Origin: Luteimonas saliphila
GTDB lineage: Bacteria > Pseudomonadota > Gammaproteobacteria > Xanthomonadales > Xanthomonadaceae
Assembly (NCBI RefSeq): GCF_016774335.1
Contig: NZ_JAETWA010000010.1
Location: 88,659-152,658 of the forward strand
Direction: 5' to 3'
Length of the DNA: 64,000 nt
This document shows positions 49,292-57,813 of the stretch, piece by piece. Positions within the stretch are counted from its first letter, which is position 1; each line of letters starts with the position of its first letter. Both the position numbers and the translations under genes were made by a program. The notes under the pieces were generated by a model. It did not search any database and was not told the origin of the DNA. It saw only the letters and a list, made by a program, of their open reading frames with translations.

Positions 49292-49395
49292 CGCTTATGC
49301 CGCGAAGGCATAAGCGGCCGGGCACACCGCATGGACAGCCCCGGCCACCGTGGCTATGATGCGGCGATCCATCTTTCAATCGGGATGGAAAGATG
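49292..49395. promoter_or_regulatory. two palindromes in the cysG-cysB divergent promoter region
   Basis: A perfect 10-base inverted repeat, CGCTTATGCC / GGCATAAGCG, with a 5-base loop lies at 49292-49316. A second, CATCTTTC / GAAAGATG, with a 10-base centre lies at 49370-49395. Both are in the 216-base cysG-cysB gap. They are candidate operator sites for CysB or another regulator, or leader hairpins; I could not match either to the poorly defined CysB consensus. Confidence 0.5.
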
Positions 49396-49433
49396 AAGTT
49401 GCGGCGGAAACCAGTGCCGCGCGGACGCCCGGC

Positions 49434-50417
49434 ATGACCCTGACCCAACTGCGCTACCTCGTCGCGATCGCCGACTCCGGGCTCAACATCACGCTCGCCG
49501 CCGAGCGCGTGCACGCCACCCAGCCGGGACTGTCCAAGCAGCTCAAGCAGCTCGAGGACGAGCTCGGTTTCCAGCTGTTCGTGCGCAGGGGCCGCAGCCT
49601 CGAAGGCATCGCCCCGGCCGGCGAGCGCGTGATCGAACACGCCCGCCGGATCCTGGCCGAGGCCGCCAACATCCGCAGCTACGCGGCCAACGAGCGCGGC
49701 GAGTACAGCGGCCGCCTGCTGCTGGCCACCACCCACACCCAGGCGCGCTACGTGCTGCCGCCGGTGATCGCCGCGATCCGGCGCGAGTTTCCGCGGGTCG
49801 ACGTCGACCTGCAGGCCGCCAGCGACGCCGAGGTGCTGCAACTGCTGCACGATGGCGCCGACCTGGCGCTGATCAGTACCGCCGGTTCCACGCCGGGCGG
49901 CGGCCTCGCGGTGCCGCTGTACGGCTGGCGCCGGGTGCTGCTGGTGCCGGCCACGCATCCGCTGGCCGCGCTGCAGCGCGCACCGACCCTGGCGGAACTG
50001 GCGCAACACCCGTTGATCAGCTACGAATCCTCGACCCGCGCCGATTCGTCGATGCGCCGCGCCTTCGCCGCCGCCGGGGTCGAACCGCAGATCGCGATGA
50101 CCGCGCGCGACGCCAACCTGATCAAGACCTACGTGCGCGCCGGACTCGGCGCCGGGTTGCTGGCGGAAATGGCGGTCGGCCCGCGCGAGGATGAAGACCT
50201 GCGGATCCTGCCGGCGCCGGCGCAGATCCCGGACTGCATCACCTGGGCGGTGGTGCCGCGCGGACGGGTGCTGCGCGAGTACGCGCTGGCGCTGCTGCAT
50301 GGCGTGGCCCCGCAACTCGATCGCCGCGACCTGCGGCGTGTGCTCGAGGGCAACCTCGACGCCAACTGGCCCGCGCCGCCGAGCTGGCAGGAACTGAGCC
50401 AGTCGATCACGGTGTGA
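49434..50417 (+). CDS. cysB: LysR-type regulator CysB
   Basis: 327 residues from the ATG at 49434; an in-frame ATG at 49350 would run through the palindrome region and is less likely. The N-terminal helix-turn-helix is [28 protein letters not shown]. The long effector domain fits CysB/Cbl ([39 protein letters not shown]). CysB activates sulfate-assimilation genes with N-acetylserine as inducer. It is divergent from the cysG-led operon, its probable target. A palindrome follows the stop. Confidence 0.94.
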   Translation: MTLTQLRYLVAIADSGLNITLAAERVHATQPGLSKQLKQLEDELGFQLFVRRGRSLEGIAPAGERVIEHARRILAEAANIRSYAANERGEYSGRLLLATTHTQARYVLPPVIAAIRREFPRVDVDLQAASDAEVLQLLHDGADLALISTAGSTPGGGLAVPLYGWRRVLLVPATHPLAALQRAPTLAELAQHPLISYESSTRADSSMRRAFAAAGVEPQIAMTARDANLIKTYVRAGLGAGLLAEMAVGPREDEDLRILPAPAQIPDCITWAVVPRGRVLREYALALLHGVAPQLDRRDLRRVLEGNLDANWPAPPSWQELSQSITV

Positions 50418-50419
50418 CG

Positions 50420-50439
50420 GCCGGCGCGATCGCGCCGGC
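50420..50439. terminator. palindrome between the convergent cysB and 70-residue protein genes
   Basis: A perfect 20-base palindrome, GCCGGCGCGATCGCGCCGGC, begins 3 bases after the cysB stop and ends 9 bases before the stop of the convergent gene at 50449. It can form a hairpin on either strand and probably ends both transcripts, although no U-tract follows. Confidence 0.6.
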
Positions 50440-50448
50440 GGCCCGATG

Positions 50449-50661
50449 TCAGTCGCTCACCGCCGAGATGTACGCGCCGGTGCCGACGATCTGGAAGGTG
50501 TCGTTGTCGACCCGCCGCACCGGACTGCCGTCGTCGAGCGTGTAGACCAGGCGCGCCGCGCCGTGATCCTCGTGTTCCTCGCCCTGCTGCGGGGATTCCA
50601 CGCGCTGGATCACCTTGTGGCGGTTGCCGGACTCGTCCTGGGCATAGAGGATCTGGGTCAT
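50449..50661 (-). CDS. small protein of unknown function
   Basis: 70 residues with a good GGAGG ribosome-binding site. The acidic, His/Glu-rich middle ([14 protein letters not shown]) is followed by [24 protein letters not shown], a pattern suggesting a small beta-rich cytoplasmic protein. No signal peptide or motif I recognise. The transcript converges with cysB. Confidence 0.6.
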   Translation of the reverse strand: MTQILYAQDESGNRHKVIQRVESPQQGEEHEDHGAARLVYTLDDGSPVRRVDNDTFQIVGTGAYISAVSD

Positions 50662-50763
50662 GCGGGACCTCCGTGGGAAGCTGGCGCCACGCTAGCGCCG
50701 CATCGGAAGGGTGGCGTGAAAAAAGCACGACCGCGGCGTTAACGCACGCGTCGAGTCGCGGGC

Positions 50764-51174
50764 TCACGGTTCGCGCGAAGGCGCGCGCCAGCGTGGTCCG
50801 GGGAGCGGCGTGCCCTCCGGCGGTGGGCCCCGGTGGCAATACACCCAGGCGTCGACTCCGTGCTCGGGTACGGCGACGACCCGGCGCACGTAATCCGAAT
50901 CCGCTTCGTTTGCCGGGTCGCAGGCTTCGTACAGGTCGAGCTCGGCAAGCAGTCCGGGATCGACGATACGGTGCACTTCGCCTTCCACCCGCCCCTCGCC
51001 GGGGACCAGGGTGGGGTAGCCGCCGAGATCGTGCAGTCGGCCCATCACGCAGGCGTCGCCGACATAGGCGGCGCGCGTGGACAACCCGAAACGCGCATGC
51101 GCGTGTTCGCCGCGCATCAGCGTGCCGTAGAGGAACAGGTGTTCGACGGTGGCGGCATCGACGGGAATGCGCAT
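50764..51174 (-). CDS. gamma-glutamylcyclotransferase-like (AIG2-type) protein
   Basis: 136 residues from the ATG at 51174. It has the GGCT/AIG2 fold signature LFLYGTLMRGEHAHARFG, with GGYPTLVPGEGRVEGEVHRI. Superfamily members cleave gamma-glutamyl amines or make 5-oxoproline; the precise substrate cannot be fixed. An ATG at 51231 would add 19 residues but is less conserved. It is divergent from the PPOX-type gene. Confidence 0.82.
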   Translation of the reverse strand: MRIPVDAATVEHLFLYGTLMRGEHAHARFGLSTRAAYVGDACVMGRLHDLGGYPTLVPGEGRVEGEVHRIVDPGLLAELDLYEACDPANEADSDYVRRVVAVPEHGVDAWVYCHRGPPPEGTPLPGPRWRAPSREP

Positions 51175-51330
51175 CCTGGCGTTCCGGGTCGCGGATGACG
51201 TGGATGTTCGCATGCGCCGGAGGCGAACCATGCGACCGGCGTGGCGCCCGCGCGAGCCGCTTCGCCTTCACGCCTTCCACGCGCGCGGCGTGTCCACACT
51301 GCGGGCCTTCCACGTGCACGGAGCGACCCC

Positions 51331-52110
51331 ATGGCGACACGCAAGCAGGAAATCGAGCATCTCGCGAAACTGATGAACAAGATCGACATCGCCATGCTGA
51401 CCACCATCGGCAAGGGCGGGCACCTGGTCAGCCGTCCGCTCTCGACCCAGTGCGCGACCTTCGACGGCGAGCGCGTGTGGTTCATGAGCGAGGCCGACAC
51501 CCCCAAGGTCGGCGAGATCCGCCGGCACCCGAAGGTCAACGTCGCCTACTCGTCCAAGGACGCGAATACCTATCTCTCGATCGCCGGCGAGGCGCGCGCG
51601 GTGCGCGACCAGGCGCTGATCGACCGGTTCTGGAACGATGCCATGAAGGCGTTCTTTCCGAATGGCAAGGACGATCCGAACGTGATCCTGATCGAGGTCG
51701 CGGTCGACACCATCGAGTACTGGGACGGCCCCGGCAGCTGGCTGGGCAAGGCGCTGACCTTCGCGGTCGCGCGGGTCACCGGCAAGGAAGAGGTGATGGG
51801 CGAGAACCGGATCGTCGACCTGCGCAAGCGCACCAGCCGCAAGCCGCCGTCGAGCGAGGGCGCGCCGAAGAAGCGCGCCACCAAGCGATCGTCGACGCGG
51901 TCGACGGCCACCGGAACCGCGAAGAAGGCGGGCGCGAAGAAAGCGGCGACGGCGCGTTCCGGCAAGACCGCGCCGGCGAAGAAGGCGGCCACCGGGAATG
52001 CGACAGGCGCGAAGAAGAAGATGGCAGCCGCGAAGAAGGGGGTATCCGCGAAGTCCGCTTCGAAGCGGGCGTCGAAGCCGGCGAAGAAGGCCGCTTCCTC
52101 CCGACGCTGA
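51331..52110 (+). CDS. pyridoxamine-5'-phosphate-oxidase-fold protein with histone-H1-like basic tail
   Basis: 259 residues. Residues 1-165 are a split-barrel flavin-binding protein of the general stress protein 26/PPOX-like group (IAMLTTIGKGGHLVSRPLS; ERVWFMSEADTPKVGEIRRHPKVNVAYSSK; FWNDAMKAFFPNGKDDPNVILIEV). Residues about 166-259 are a low-complexity Lys/Ala/Ser/Thr/Arg tail of repeated AKKA-type units, like bacterial H1 homologues. The tail is in frame with no gap, and its codon use is GC-rich like the rest. The tail may bind DNA or RNA and localise the flavoprotein to the nucleoid (inference). Confidence 0.82.
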   Translation: MATRKQEIEHLAKLMNKIDIAMLTTIGKGGHLVSRPLSTQCATFDGERVWFMSEADTPKVGEIRRHPKVNVAYSSKDANTYLSIAGEARAVRDQALIDRFWNDAMKAFFPNGKDDPNVILIEVAVDTIEYWDGPGSWLGKALTFAVARVTGKEEVMGENRIVDLRKRTSRKPPSSEGAPKKRATKRSSTRSTATGTAKKAGAKKAATARSGKTAPAKKAATGNATGAKKKMAAAKKGVSAKSASKRASKPAKKAASSRR

Positions 52111-52221
52111 TCGTGGCCCGCAGGGGAAGCCGCCTAGCGTCCCCTGTCGCGCGGGGCGGCGACCAGACGGTGGCGCCCGGGCGGCGCAGGCTACTTCCGC
52201 AACCGCCCGTGGGCGCCGAAC

Positions 52222-52419
52222 TCAGGCGCCGTGTCGCTCGCGGATCGCCTGCAGGCGTTCGCGGTAATACAGCGCGTCCGCGGGTTCGATGTCGCCTTGT
52301 GCCGACAGCCAGTCGCCGGCTTCGCGCAGCACTTGGGCCGCATCGCCGCCGCCCGATTCGAGCGCGGTGTCCACGCGGTCCAGCTGTACCAGTACCTCGT
52401 CGCGGCTCGTCTTCGCCAT
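52222..52419 (-). CDS. small protein of unknown function
   Basis: 65 residues from the ATG at 52419, predicted mostly helical and soluble (MAKTSRDEVLVQLDRVDTAL; ADALYYRERLQAIRERHGA). I recognise no family. It stands between the PPOX-type gene and the serine hydrolase, on the same strand as the latter. Coding is supported by the plausible start and balanced composition, but only moderately. Confidence 0.5.
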   Translation of the reverse strand: MAKTSRDEVLVQLDRVDTALESGGGDAAQVLREAGDWLSAQGDIEPADALYYRERLQAIRERHGA

Positions 52420-52497
52420 CGCCTTGCCCTGCCTCGTTTCCGGGCCCCAAGCTGCCGCGCACGGCGTGACAGCCGCGTCGTCGACGGGACGCACGGC

Positions 52498-53814
52498 TCA
52501 GGGCGTCGGCGCCGGGCCCCTGCCCGCGGACGAGGCGTCCGCCACGCGGTGGTACACCGCATCGCGGAACACCTTGTGCAGGTCGGTGCCGCCGGGCGGG
52601 ACGTACTGCGTGAACAGGACGGCGACGATCCCGTGCTTCGGGTCGACCCAGAACAGGGTGTTGGCATAGCCGTCCCAGAAGAACTCGCCGACCGCGCCCG
52701 AGGCCTCGTCCTCGTGGGCCGGGGGCGAGTGGCGCACGGCGAAGTCGATGCCGAAGCCGACCTGGCCCTTGCCGGGCAGCCAGGAGCGGTCGGTCACGTC
52801 GGCAGCCAGCGCATCGGTCGCCATCAGCGCCACCGTGTCCGCGGCGAGCACGCGCGCGCCGTCGAGGCTGCCGCCTTCGACGAGCATCCGTCCGAAGCGC
52901 ATGTAGTCGTCCAGGGTCGATACCAGGCCGAAGCCGCCGGGCGCATCCATGGTCCATTCGCGATAGGCGTTGGCGAGCGCGGCGTCGTCGGGCAGCCGCT
53001 CGAAGCCGTCGCCGGCGATCTCGTACACGGCGGCCATGCGTGCGCGCCGATCCGGCGGCACGTGGTAGGCGGTTTCGCGCATCTGCAACGGCTCGAGCAC
53101 GCGCTCGCGTACCAGTTGCGCGAACGGCTTGCCGGCCAGCACCTCGGCCAGCCGCGCCTGCACGTCCACCGAGATCCCGTACAGCCAGCGGGAGCCGGGC
53201 TGGTAGGCGAGCGGTACTTTCGCAAGCCGCCTCGACATTTCCTCCAGGCTGATCTCGCGCGTGTCGATCTGCGCGTCGCGGTACAGCTGCGCCGGCCTGT
53301 CCTGCTCGAACGCGGCCGGGAATCCCGCGGTATGGCGCAGGATGTCGCGTACCAGGATCGGCCGCTGCGGCGCGACCAGGACCGGCTTGCCATCGGCGTC
53401 GTCGCCTGCGTACACCCGCACGTCGGCGTACTCGGGCAGGTAGGTCGCCAGCGGTTCGTCGAGCTGGAACTTTCCTTCCTCGTACAGCGACATCAGCACC
53501 ACGCCGGTGACCGGCTTGGTCATCGAATAGACCTGGGCCAGCGTGTCGCGCGCCATCGGCCGACCGGCTTCGCGGTCGGCCATGCCGAACGCGCCGAAGT
53601 AGGCTTCGCGTCCTCGTTCGTAGACCAGGGCGGACACGCCGACCGCGGAACCTTCCCGCACGAAGTCCTCCAGCACCGAATCGATGTGCGCCGCGTCCAC
53701 CAGCGCCGGTTGCGGTTCGGGCGCGGAAGGCGTCGGTCCGGACGGCGCGGTCGTCGGCGTGGGCTGGCATGCGGTCAGCAGCAGGCCGAGTGCGGCCGCG
53801 AGACAAGCCTTCAT
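52498..53814 (-). CDS. lipoprotein serine hydrolase, class C beta-lactamase family
   Basis: 438 residues. A lipobox is present (LLLTAC, Cys16), with a Pro/Thr-rich linker to residue 40. Catalytic SxxK is S97-M-T-K100 in VYSMTKPVTG. A tyrosine of the second motif is at Y212 (WLYGISVDV), and the C-terminal FFWDGYANTLFWVDP region is typical of esterase-like members. It is probably a periplasmic or outer-membrane esterase or peptidase; an antibiotic-hydrolysing role is not indicated. Confidence 0.88.
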   Translation of the reverse strand: MKACLAAALGLLLTACQPTPTTAPSGPTPSAPEPQPALVDAAHIDSVLEDFVREGSAVGVSALVYERGREAYFGAFGMADREAGRPMARDTLAQVYSMTKPVTGVVLMSLYEEGKFQLDEPLATYLPEYADVRVYAGDDADGKPVLVAPQRPILVRDILRHTAGFPAAFEQDRPAQLYRDAQIDTREISLEEMSRRLAKVPLAYQPGSRWLYGISVDVQARLAEVLAGKPFAQLVRERVLEPLQMRETAYHVPPDRRARMAAVYEIAGDGFERLPDDAALANAYREWTMDAPGGFGLVSTLDDYMRFGRMLVEGGSLDGARVLAADTVALMATDALAADVTDRSWLPGKGQVGFGIDFAVRHSPPAHEDEASGAVGEFFWDGYANTLFWVDPKHGIVAVLFTQYVPPGGTDLHKVFRDAVYHRVADASSAGRGPAPTP

Positions 53815-54088
53815 GCAGGAACTCCGTCAGCGAGGGGGTGGAAGCGGCGCGGGGCCGGCCGCGCGCAAGTATGCCCGTGCCCGCGCGACGCATCCCGCTG
53901 CGGCGCAGCGCCGCGACCCGGGGCGATGGATGCATCGGCAACCAATGCACGAGGCGCGCACCGCGGCGCGCATTGCGGGAAGGCGCGGCGGCGGAAACAA
54001 TGGGACGTCGGCGCGCAACGCCGTCTCGTATCCGGGGAGAAGGCATGGGCGGTGGCGCGAGGGTTTGCGAACGCGGCGATCGGGAGCC

Positions 54089-55099
54089 GTGAGCGGGTCA
54101 CGCAGGCTCGGCGTCGCGCTGTGCGGGCTGGGCAACCTGAGCGAGCACCAGATCGCGCCGGCCCTGCAGAAGACCAGGCACTGCCGCCTGACGGGCCTGG
54201 TCAGCGGTACGCCCGCGAGCGTAGCGCGGTTCCAGGCCAGGTACGGCGTGCCGGATCGCAGCGTCTACCACTACGGCGACATGCACCGCATGGCAGAGGA
54301 TCCTGCCATCGACATCGTCTACGTGGTCACGCCCAACGCCCTGCATGCCGACCATGCGATCGCCGCCGCGCAGGCCGGCAAGCACGTGTTCTGCGAGAAG
54401 CCGCTGGAGGTGTCGGTCGAACGCTGCCGGCGGATGATCGATGCCTGCCGCGACGCCGGCCGCCAGCTCGGCACCGCATACCGCTGCCGGTACGATCCGC
54501 ACCACCTCGAGGGCATCCGCCTCGTGCGCGAGCGCGTATTCGGCGCACCGATGGTGGTGCAGGCCGGATTCTCGATCGACGTCGGCCACGCCGACCAGTG
54601 GCGGCTGCGGCATGCGCTGGCCGGTGGCGGCGCGCTGATGGACGTGGGCATCTACGCGCTGCAGGCCACGCGCTACCTGACCGGCGAGGAGCCGGTCGAG
54701 GTCAGCGCGATGGAAACGAAGACCGATCCTGTGAAGTTCGCCGAAGTCGACGAAACCATGGCCTGGACCGCGCGCTTCCCGAGCGGAGTGCTCGCACATT
54801 GCAGCACCAGCTACCGCGGCGCCGGCCTCCAGGGACTGCGGGTCAACGCCGAGCGCGGCTGGTTCGAGCTCGACCCCGCATTCTTCTACGAAGGCAACCA
54901 CGGCCGCCGCAGCGATGGCGTCGAGATCCGCTATCCGCCCATCGACCTGTTCGCCGCCGAGCTGGACGACTTCGCGATCGGAATCCTCGAAGGACGACCG
55001 GCCCGCGTGCCGGGCGAGGAAGGTCTGCGCGACGTCCGCATCCTGCAGGCGATCTACGCGTCGGCGCGCAGCGGCAGGACGGTCCGCCTCGACGGGTGA
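54089..55099 (+). CDS. Gfo/Idh/MocA family NAD(P)-dependent oxidoreductase
   Basis: 336 residues from a GTG at 54089; no ATG is available in a sensible place, and the GGGAG 2 bases upstream is close for a ribosome-binding site, so the start is tentative. The Rossmann fold is LGVALCGLGNLSEHQIAPAL, the coenzyme-binding EKPLEVSVERC is at the expected distance, and the catalytic region is GGGALMDVGIYALQATRYLTG. Such enzymes oxidise or reduce sugars or inositols. The resemblance to glucose-fructose oxidoreductase is moderate and there is no Tat signal. Substrate not assigned. Confidence 0.85.
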   Translation: MSGSRRLGVALCGLGNLSEHQIAPALQKTRHCRLTGLVSGTPASVARFQARYGVPDRSVYHYGDMHRMAEDPAIDIVYVVTPNALHADHAIAAAQAGKHVFCEKPLEVSVERCRRMIDACRDAGRQLGTAYRCRYDPHHLEGIRLVRERVFGAPMVVQAGFSIDVGHADQWRLRHALAGGGALMDVGIYALQATRYLTGEEPVEVSAMETKTDPVKFAEVDETMAWTARFPSGVLAHCSTSYRGAGLQGLRVNAERGWFELDPAFFYEGNHGRRSDGVEIRYPPIDLFAAELDDFAIGILEGRPARVPGEEGLRDVRILQAIYASARSGRTVRLDG

Positions 55100-55117
55100 A
55101 CGCGCGCGGCCGCCCGG

Positions 55118-56239
55118 TCAGTGCGCGGCCGCGGGCAGCGCCCGGCCGCTCGCCACCTCGTCCGACGAAAGCACCACCTGGTTGCGCCCGCGCAGCTTCG
55201 CCGCATACAGGGCGTGGTCGGCCCTGAGCACGAGTTTCTGTACCCGGGTGCCGTGTTCGGGGAATCCGGCGACGCCGATCGAGAGCGTGGTCCGCATCGA
55301 GCGCTCGTCCACTTCGACCCGCATCGACTCGAAGGTCGCGCGCAGGTCCTCGGCCAGCGCCTCGGCCTCTGCCAGCGCGGTGCCGGGCAGCATCAGCAGG
55401 AACTCCTCGCCGCCATAGCGGCAGGCGATCAGGCCATCGTCGCGCACGCGCTCGCGCAGCAGGTCGGCCAGCCGCCGGATCATCTCGTCGCCGGCCGGAT
55501 GGCCGTAGGTGTCGTTGATCCGCTTGAAATGGTCGATGTCGATCAGCACCAGGGTCAGCGGCATTCCGGCCGCGTTGCAGGCGGCGAGTTCGCGCTCCAG
55601 CGCCTCGTCGAGGAAACGCCGGTTGTGCAGGCCGGTGAGCGGGTCGCGCTGCGCCTGTTCCTGCAGTTGCGTCTGCAGCTTGGTGATCTCCGCCAGCTGC
55701 TCGCCCAGCTGGCGCCGGCTTTCGCGCAGCGAGACGCCGCGGCGATAGGCGTCGTTGGCGAAGAACAGCAGGTAGGACGTGAGCAGCGCGATGCACAGCA
55801 GGCTGGTGTGCAGCTCGGTGTGGGGCCGGAAGGAAAGGCCCTGGACCAGCGCCACCGCGGCCATACCGGAGCCGACCGCGGCCATCCCCTTCCACAGCCC
55901 GGGCATGCCCATGAAGATCACCACGTTCACGCACACGCCGACGAACAGCACGAACGAGATCCACAGCGGCATGCCCCAGACGGCGATCCACGCCCCGAGC
56001 AGCACGCCGTCGATCAGCAGGTTCTGCATCTCCGCGCGCAGCGAGTCGTGCGCGCGCGCCGCGCGCCAGTACGCCAGTTGCGGATACGCCAGCAACTGCA
56101 GCACCAGCAGCGTCCACATCACCGGGCCGGCCTGCAGGTAGGCCAGGTGGGTGGCGAGCACCACGAACGCGAGCGCGAAGAACAGCGACCGGTAGCGCCG
56201 GTTCAGCGTGGCCACCCAGTGGATCTTGCCAGCCTGCAC
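55118..56239 (-). CDS. MASE2-GGDEF diguanylate cyclase
   Basis: 373 residues. Residues 1-165 are an integral MASE2 sensor with about five membrane helices, a coiled coil spans about 170-198, and a GGDEF domain follows (about 199-360; DPLTGLHNRRFLDEAL, IDIDHFKRINDTYGHPAGD, RYGGEEFLLMLP with active-site GGEEF at 276-280). The autoinhibitory I-site RxxD expected just upstream of GGEEF is not present (DDGL there), so product feedback may be absent. It should synthesise cyclic-di-GMP from two GTP. Confidence 0.9.
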   Translation of the reverse strand: MQAGKIHWVATLNRRYRSLFFALAFVVLATHLAYLQAGPVMWTLLVLQLLAYPQLAYWRAARAHDSLRAEMQNLLIDGVLLGAWIAVWGMPLWISFVLFVGVCVNVVIFMGMPGLWKGMAAVGSGMAAVALVQGLSFRPHTELHTSLLCIALLTSYLLFFANDAYRRGVSLRESRRQLGEQLAEITKLQTQLQEQAQRDPLTGLHNRRFLDEALERELAACNAAGMPLTLVLIDIDHFKRINDTYGHPAGDEMIRRLADLLRERVRDDGLIACRYGGEEFLLMLPGTALAEAEALAEDLRATFESMRVEVDERSMRTTLSIGVAGFPEHGTRVQKLVLRADHALYAAKLRGRNQVVLSSDEVASGRALPAAAH

Positions 56240-56554
56240 CGCCTTCCCCTGTCCGACGTCGTTCGACCAGCGAAACGCCCGGGTGTTCCGGGCGGACCGG
56301 TATTGTAGCGACGGCCCCCGCCGGTCCGGTGCATCCGATGGGCGATGCCGATGTCCCTTCGCTACGGTGTTCGTCGGGCGGCACGTGGCTCCGGCGCCGG
56401 GACGCCGGCGGGCCAGGTGCTGTGCGCCGGGGCATCCCGGCGGCGCGCCGGCGTGCGAGGCGACTCCAACCCCGCGCGAGGCGATGGCGTGAGAACGGGT
56501 GCGGCAAGGCCGTCGACGCCTGCGGGCCGCTATCGCGCCGAACCGGCAGGGCGC
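56240..56554. other. intergenic region with no clear gene
   Basis: 315 bases between the diguanylate cyclase start and the stop of the phasin-like gene. Short arginine-rich open frames are present on both strands but none has a credible start or ribosome-binding site. A TACAAT on the minus strand near 56304 could be a -10 element for the cyclase; no matching -35 is visible. Confidence 0.4.
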
Positions 56555-56935
56555 TCAGCCCCGCAGGCGCCTGGCATTGGCGCGGACCCGCCGCTGGACC
56601 GGCGCCATCCCCCGCGCGGCGATCCGCTCCAGCCCCGACTGCAGCGTCTGCGCCTGCCGCGCGGGCGACGGCGCGCCCCTCATCCACGACAGGGCGAGCC
56701 GGGTCTGCAGGTGCCAGGCTTCGGTCCACATCGCGACCCAGGATTCGGCGAAGGCGATCTGCTTCTCCACGACCATGCCGTTGAATTCGCGCCGATCGCG
56801 AGCCGACGGCGACGCACCGGCAAGCGCCATCCGCGTCAGGCGCGTCGACGCGACCCGTTGTGCGTCGGTGGCCATTTCGGTCAGGCGCATGCCGGTCGAA
56901 AGTGCGCGCATGCCGCGCTTGCGGGAACGGGCCAT
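56555..56935 (-). CDS. small helical protein, possibly phasin-like
   Basis: 126 residues from the ATG at 56935. The amphipathic helical sequence NGMVVEKQIAFAESWVAMW followed by TEAWHLQTRLALSWMRG resembles phasin/PHA granule-associated proteins, which coat storage granules. The rest is basic (RKRGMR; RVRANARRLRG). No PHA synthase is in the window. The assignment is tentative; it could equally be a small DNA- or membrane-associated protein. Confidence 0.5.
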   Translation of the reverse strand: MARSRKRGMRALSTGMRLTEMATDAQRVASTRLTRMALAGASPSARDRREFNGMVVEKQIAFAESWVAMWTEAWHLQTRLALSWMRGAPSPARQAQTLQSGLERIAARGMAPVQRRVRANARRLRG

Positions 56936-57030
56936 GGGGTCGATCAAAGGGGAGGCAGCTACAGCATCCCAGCGCGCACGCGAGGACCGCGCGAAGGCGC
57001 CCGGCCCGGCGGCGCGGGTACCATGCCGGC

Positions 57031-57813
57031 ATGAAGACACTCGTCGCCCTGCTCGTCCTCTGCATCGCGTCGTGGGTGGCGCCGGACGCCCGCGCCCAGG
57101 GACAGTTCCGGGTGCTGGTGGTGGCCGTACCCAACCGCTACCACCACGACTACGCCGTGGTCGCGCAGCCGCGGTTCGAGCAGATGGCACGCCAGCATGG
57201 TTTCGACCTGGACTGGGCCTGGAACACGGCGCACTTCGAGGGCGACCTGTCGCCGTATGCGGCGATCGTGCTGCTCAACACACCGGGGGACGAACTCGCG
57301 CCTGCACAGCGCGATACGTTGGAGCGCTACGTGCGCGCCGGGGGCGGCGTGGTCGCGGTGCACCGCGCGCTGATCTTCAACCCGCCCGGCGACTGGCCCT
57401 GGTTCGAGCGGCTGATCGGCCGCGCCTTCCGCATCCATCCGATGGTGCAGACCGCCGCCGTACGGATCGAGGACCCCGGTTTCCCCGCCACCTTCGCACT
57501 GCCGCGCCGCTGGATCTGGAGCGACGAGTGGTACGAGTTCGGGCCGCCGCTGGTCGAGGGCCTGCGCACCGTGCTGTCGGTGGACGAGACCAGCTACGAC
57601 CCGACGCGCATCTGGCCGGGGCAGGTCGCGCACGGCATGGGCGACGCGCATCCAGTGGCCTGGTACCACGGCTACGATGGCGGACGCGTGTTCGCCACCG
57701 CGCTCGGGCATCCGCCGGCGGCCTACGACGACGCCACCTACCTGCAGCACCTCTACGGCGGCATCTGGTGGGCGGCGACGGGCCGCGGGGTCATCGCGCC
57801 GGCGCGGGACTGA
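57031..57813 (+). CDS. secreted ThuA-domain protein
   Basis: 260 residues from the ATG at 57031. A signal peptide (TLVALLVLCIASWVAPDARA) precedes a class-I glutamine-amidotransferase-like ThuA fold (FRVLVVAVPNRYHHDYAVV; YVRAGGGVVAVHRALIFNP; VAWYHGYDGGRVFATALGH). ThuA was named for trehalose utilisation, but most secreted members have no defined activity. Its last 23 bases overlap the convergent deacetylase gene. Confidence 0.85.
   Translation: MKTLVALLVLCIASWVAPDARAQGQFRVLVVAVPNRYHHDYAVVAQPRFEQMARQHGFDLDWAWNTAHFEGDLSPYAAIVLLNTPGDELAPAQRDTLERYVRAGGGVVAVHRALIFNPPGDWPWFERLIGRAFRIHPMVQTAAVRIEDPGFPATFALPRRWIWSDEWYEFGPPLVEGLRTVLSVDETSYDPTRIWPGQVAHGMGDAHPVAWYHGYDGGRVFATALGHPPAAYDDATYLQHLYGGIWWAATGRGVIAPARD

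Noticed and set aside
52498..53814. Calling the serine hydrolase a beta-lactamase resistance gene
   Set aside because: Only the general SxxK fold of class C-like esterases is present; the sequence and lipoprotein form fit esterase-type members, and no ampR-like regulator is nearby.
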